Positions 41,237 through 43,665 of a stretch of 43,665 nucleotides of DNA are shown in pieces. The DNA is from Verrucomicrobiota bacterium. Its GTDB lineage: Bacteria > Verrucomicrobiota > Verrucomicrobiia > Limisphaerales > UBA8199. Made by a program: the position numbers and the translations under genes. The stretch is taken from assembly GCA_029974925.1 (NCBI GenBank), contig JARKQH010000107.1, forward strand, positions 1 through 43,665. Reading direction: 5' to 3'. The notes beneath the pieces are model-generated. The model ran no database searches, was not told the origin of the DNA, and saw only the letters and a program-made list of their open reading frames with translations. Position 1 is the first letter of the stretch. Each line of letters opens with the position of its first letter.

Positions 41237-41458
41237 CTATTGCTGCGGGACCGGGTTCACCCTCGCCCCGCGCCAGGCCAGGATCAGCATCGCGACGCCG
41301 AACACCGTCAGCAACATCCCCCACAACAGGTTGACGTTGATGTCGAGGGAGCGATGGTAAAGTTCGGCGTTTGATCCGGTGATCAGGCCGTAAACCACCA
41401 GCATGACTCCGATGAGCGAGAACATGAGGCCGATCGGCCAGCGTATATCCAGTCCCAT
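41237..41458 (-). CDS. Small two-TM membrane protein of unknown function
   Basis: MGLDIRWPIGLMFSLIGVMLVVYGLITGSNAELYHRSLDINVNLLWGMLLTVFGVAMLILAWRGARVNPVPQQ; between SSS transporter and galM. Confidence 0.8.
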   Translation of the reverse strand: MGLDIRWPIGLMFSLIGVMLVVYGLITGSNAELYHRSLDINVNLLWGMLLTVFGVAMLILAWRGARVNPVPQQ

Positions 41459-41476
41459 AAAACAGTTCCTTTCGAT

Positions 41477-43405
41477 TTACCAGAAGATGAGGTTGAGAAT
41501 CACACAGCACACCAGGAGGATGACGCCCAGCGTGGCGGGCCGCAGGTACCAGGCCTTTTCCTCGTCCTTGATCTTCGGCGTGAGGGAATACACCAGGCCC
41601 TTGAGTTCCGCGTCCGTCTTGGTGCGGCGGGTTACCAGCGAAATCCCCAGGGTCAGGACAAAGCAGACGGTGAAGGCGAAGCTGGCCAGCCAGAAGTTCT
41701 GCGCCATCTCGCTCGGGAAGGTTTGCCACACGGCCAGGTAGCCGCCCTTGACGCCGGGAGCGTTGCCGGCCGAGAGGGTGAACGCGTGGAAGAGGGCCGA
41801 ACCGGCGATGCCGCCAAACAGGCCCAGGAAGGCGCCGGTGCCGGTGGTGCGCGCCCAGAACATGCCCAGGAGGAAGGTGGCGAACAAGGGCGCATTCACA
41901 AAGCCGAACACCAACTGGATGATGTCCATGGCGTTGTTATACATGGAGGCGAAGTAGGCGCAGGCGATACTGAGCAAAATGCCCACCACCGTGACCGCCT
42001 GGCCCATCCAGAAGTAGTGCTGGTCGCTCTTGTTCGGAGCGATGTAGGCCTGGTAGAGGTCATAGGTCCACACGGTGTTAAAGGCCGTGACGTTGCCCGC
42101 CATGCCTGACATAAACGAGGCCAGCAGGGCGGTCAGCGCCAACCCCAGCAGCCCGGGCGGGCAGTACTTTTTCACGAGGGAAAGAATCACGCCGTCGTAG
42201 TCATACTCGGCGATGGCGTCATAAATGCCCTGCTTGATCTGCTGGTCGGTCATCTGTTCGGCGCCTTTGACCAGGGCGGTGATGCGCTCGGCGTTGAGCT
42301 TGCGTCCCATCGCCTCGGAAACCATCGGCAGCGCATCCTCGGGGTCCATGGCCGCCGCCATCTTCACCGCTTCCACGGCCCGGTTATAGACATTGTCGCT
42401 GATGATCGGCGGCGGAATGCGGTATTGCTTGTCGGGCATCGAGGTCAGCGCGATGGCAATCATCCCGGGCACGATGACCAGCGCCGGGAACAGCATCTTG
42501 GGCACCGCGGCAATCAGGGGGGTGCGCCGCGCCGCGCTCATGTTCTTCGCTGCCATCGCGCGCTGCACCACCAGGAAGTTCGTGCACCAGTAACCGAACG
42601 ACAGCACAAAACCAAGCCCGAACACCATCGCGAACCAGTCCACGCCCATCGGGTTGGCGGCCGGTCCGCTTAACAACGGCTTCCAGGCGCTGGTCCAGGC
42701 TTCGCTCGGGTAGGCGTTGGTGCCCAGGTTCAACGCGGCCGGGTTTTGGGCCACCGTTTGCAGCGAGGCTTTCATCGTCCCCCAACCGCCGACGTCCTTG
42801 AGGCCGAGATACACCACCGGGGCAAAGCCCAGCACAATCATGAAGAACTGGAGCACCTCGGTGTAAATCGCGGAGGTCAGGCCGCCTTTGAGCACATAGA
42901 TCAGGACCACGCCGGAGCAGATCCACAGGGCGATGTGGTAGTTCCAGCCCAGCAACTGGTTCAGCAGCTTGGCCAGCGCGTTCATCGAGATGCCCGACGC
43001 GAACACCGTCATCACCGCAAACGCAATCGAGTTCAACGCCCGCACCCGCTCGTCAAACCGCATCTTGAGGTATTCCGGCACCGACCGGGCCTTCGACCCG
43101 TAGTAGAACGGCATCATGAAGATCGCCAGAAAGACCATCGCCGGAATGGCCCCCACCCAGTAAAAATGACTCGTGGCGATGCCATACTTGGCGCCGCTGG
43201 CCGCCATGCCGACCAGTTCCAGCGCCCCCAGGTTGGCCGAGATGAAGGCCAGCCCCGTCACCCAGGCCGGAATTGACCGGCCCGAGGTCAGAAAGTCCGA
43301 CGAACTCTTGAGATACCGTCGCAGGGCGAAGCCAATGCCGACCACGAACGCGACGTAAATGATAAGGATGGCGTAATCAATCAGGCCAAGTTGTACGCTT
43401 TGCAT
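41477..43405 (-). CDS. Sodium:solute symporter (SSS family), likely sugar
   Basis: FLTSGRSIPAWVTGLAFISANLGALELVGMAASGAKYGI, KARSVPEYLKMRFDERVRALNS, YVLKGGLTSAIYTEVLQFFMIVLG. Confidence 0.93.
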   Translation of the reverse strand: MQSVQLGLIDYAILIIYVAFVVGIGFALRRYLKSSSDFLTSGRSIPAWVTGLAFISANLGALELVGMAASGAKYGIATSHFYWVGAIPAMVFLAIFMMPFYYGSKARSVPEYLKMRFDERVRALNSIAFAVMTVFASGISMNALAKLLNQLLGWNYHIALWICSGVVLIYVLKGGLTSAIYTEVLQFFMIVLGFAPVVYLGLKDVGGWGTMKASLQTVAQNPAALNLGTNAYPSEAWTSAWKPLLSGPAANPMGVDWFAMVFGLGFVLSFGYWCTNFLVVQRAMAAKNMSAARRTPLIAAVPKMLFPALVIVPGMIAIALTSMPDKQYRIPPPIISDNVYNRAVEAVKMAAAMDPEDALPMVSEAMGRKLNAERITALVKGAEQMTDQQIKQGIYDAIAEYDYDGVILSLVKKYCPPGLLGLALTALLASFMSGMAGNVTAFNTVWTYDLYQAYIAPNKSDQHYFWMGQAVTVVGILLSIACAYFASMYNNAMDIIQLVFGFVNAPLFATFLLGMFWARTTGTGAFLGLFGGIAGSALFHAFTLSAGNAPGVKGGYLAVWQTFPSEMAQNFWLASFAFTVCFVLTLGISLVTRRTKTDAELKGLVYSLTPKIKDEEKAWYLRPATLGVILLVCCVILNLIFW

Positions 43406-43428
43406 AAGTTTTGGTTCGAGCCGGGGAA

Positions 43429-43457
43429 GGATTAAGGAGTTTAAATGGCCTTGTCAA
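43429..43457 (-). promoter_or_regulatory. Possible promoter of the symporter-galMK operon
   Basis: Minus strand TTGACA (43457-43452), 17-nt spacer, TAATCC (43434-43429); perfect -35 but weak -10. Confidence 0.35.
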
Positions 43458-43526
43458 TGCCGGGACTGCGAAAAATCCGCGATTCCCCGCGTAAAACCAA
43501 TCCGAACCCCGCGGCCCCGCCCGGCC

Positions 43527-43665
43527 TCAGCGCGCCCCTTGATCGCCGGGGTAGGGCAGGCGGTAGTGGGGATTCCACTGCCGCCACTGCCAGTCCGACT
43601 GCTCGGGCCACGGCGCGCAACCGGCCCCAAGCCAAGCCAACAGCCCAAGCATAACCGTACCAGCC
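43527..43665 (-). CDS. Partial small lipoprotein-like ORF running off the right edge
   Basis: Reverse-strand translation ...AGTVMLGLLAWLGAGCAPWPEQSDWQWRQWNPHYRLPYPGDQGAR*; lipobox-like LGAGC. Not in ORF track (too short / start may be outside). Confidence 0.45.
   Translation of the reverse strand, partial: AGTVMLGLLAWLGAGCAPWPEQSDWQWRQWNPHYRLPYPGDQGAR

Overview
GC-rich bacterial chromosomal window. Gene order and several protein styles (autotransporter-associated beta-strand repeats, POT transporter, secreted proteins ending in RFYRL-type modules) suggest Verrucomicrobiota; this is inference, as no rRNA is present. Most of the window is ordinary chromosome. It carries a ribosomal/membrane-insertion cluster (rpmH-rnpA-yidD-yidC-jag), DNA repair genes (recJ, ruvB, a uvrA-family gene), rnc, a membrane pyrophosphatase, a 2-oxoacid:ferredoxin oxidoreductase pair, secreted hydrolases/proteases and a galactose-type operon (SSS symporter, small membrane protein, galM, galK). 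I do not see a clear-cut novel multi-gene system. The best second-look items are: (1) a RuvB whose Walker A lysine reads Thr (GPPGRGTTT) with all other motifs intact; (2) a frameshifted N-terminal relic of an Eco57I/type IIG-like restriction-modification protein in a 0.4 kb intergenic gap; (3) a FAM173-like methyltransferase with an N-terminal signal/anchor; (4) a divergent GNxxK membrane pyrophosphatase; (5) a C-terminal/N-terminal module shared by three secreted proteins; (6) a CooA-like TTGTCA-N6-TGACAA palindrome upstream of korAB; (7) a heptad-repeat-like insertion in an ABC ATPase. rpmH and two edge-truncated ORFs are absent from the supplied ORF track and were read directly from the sequence.
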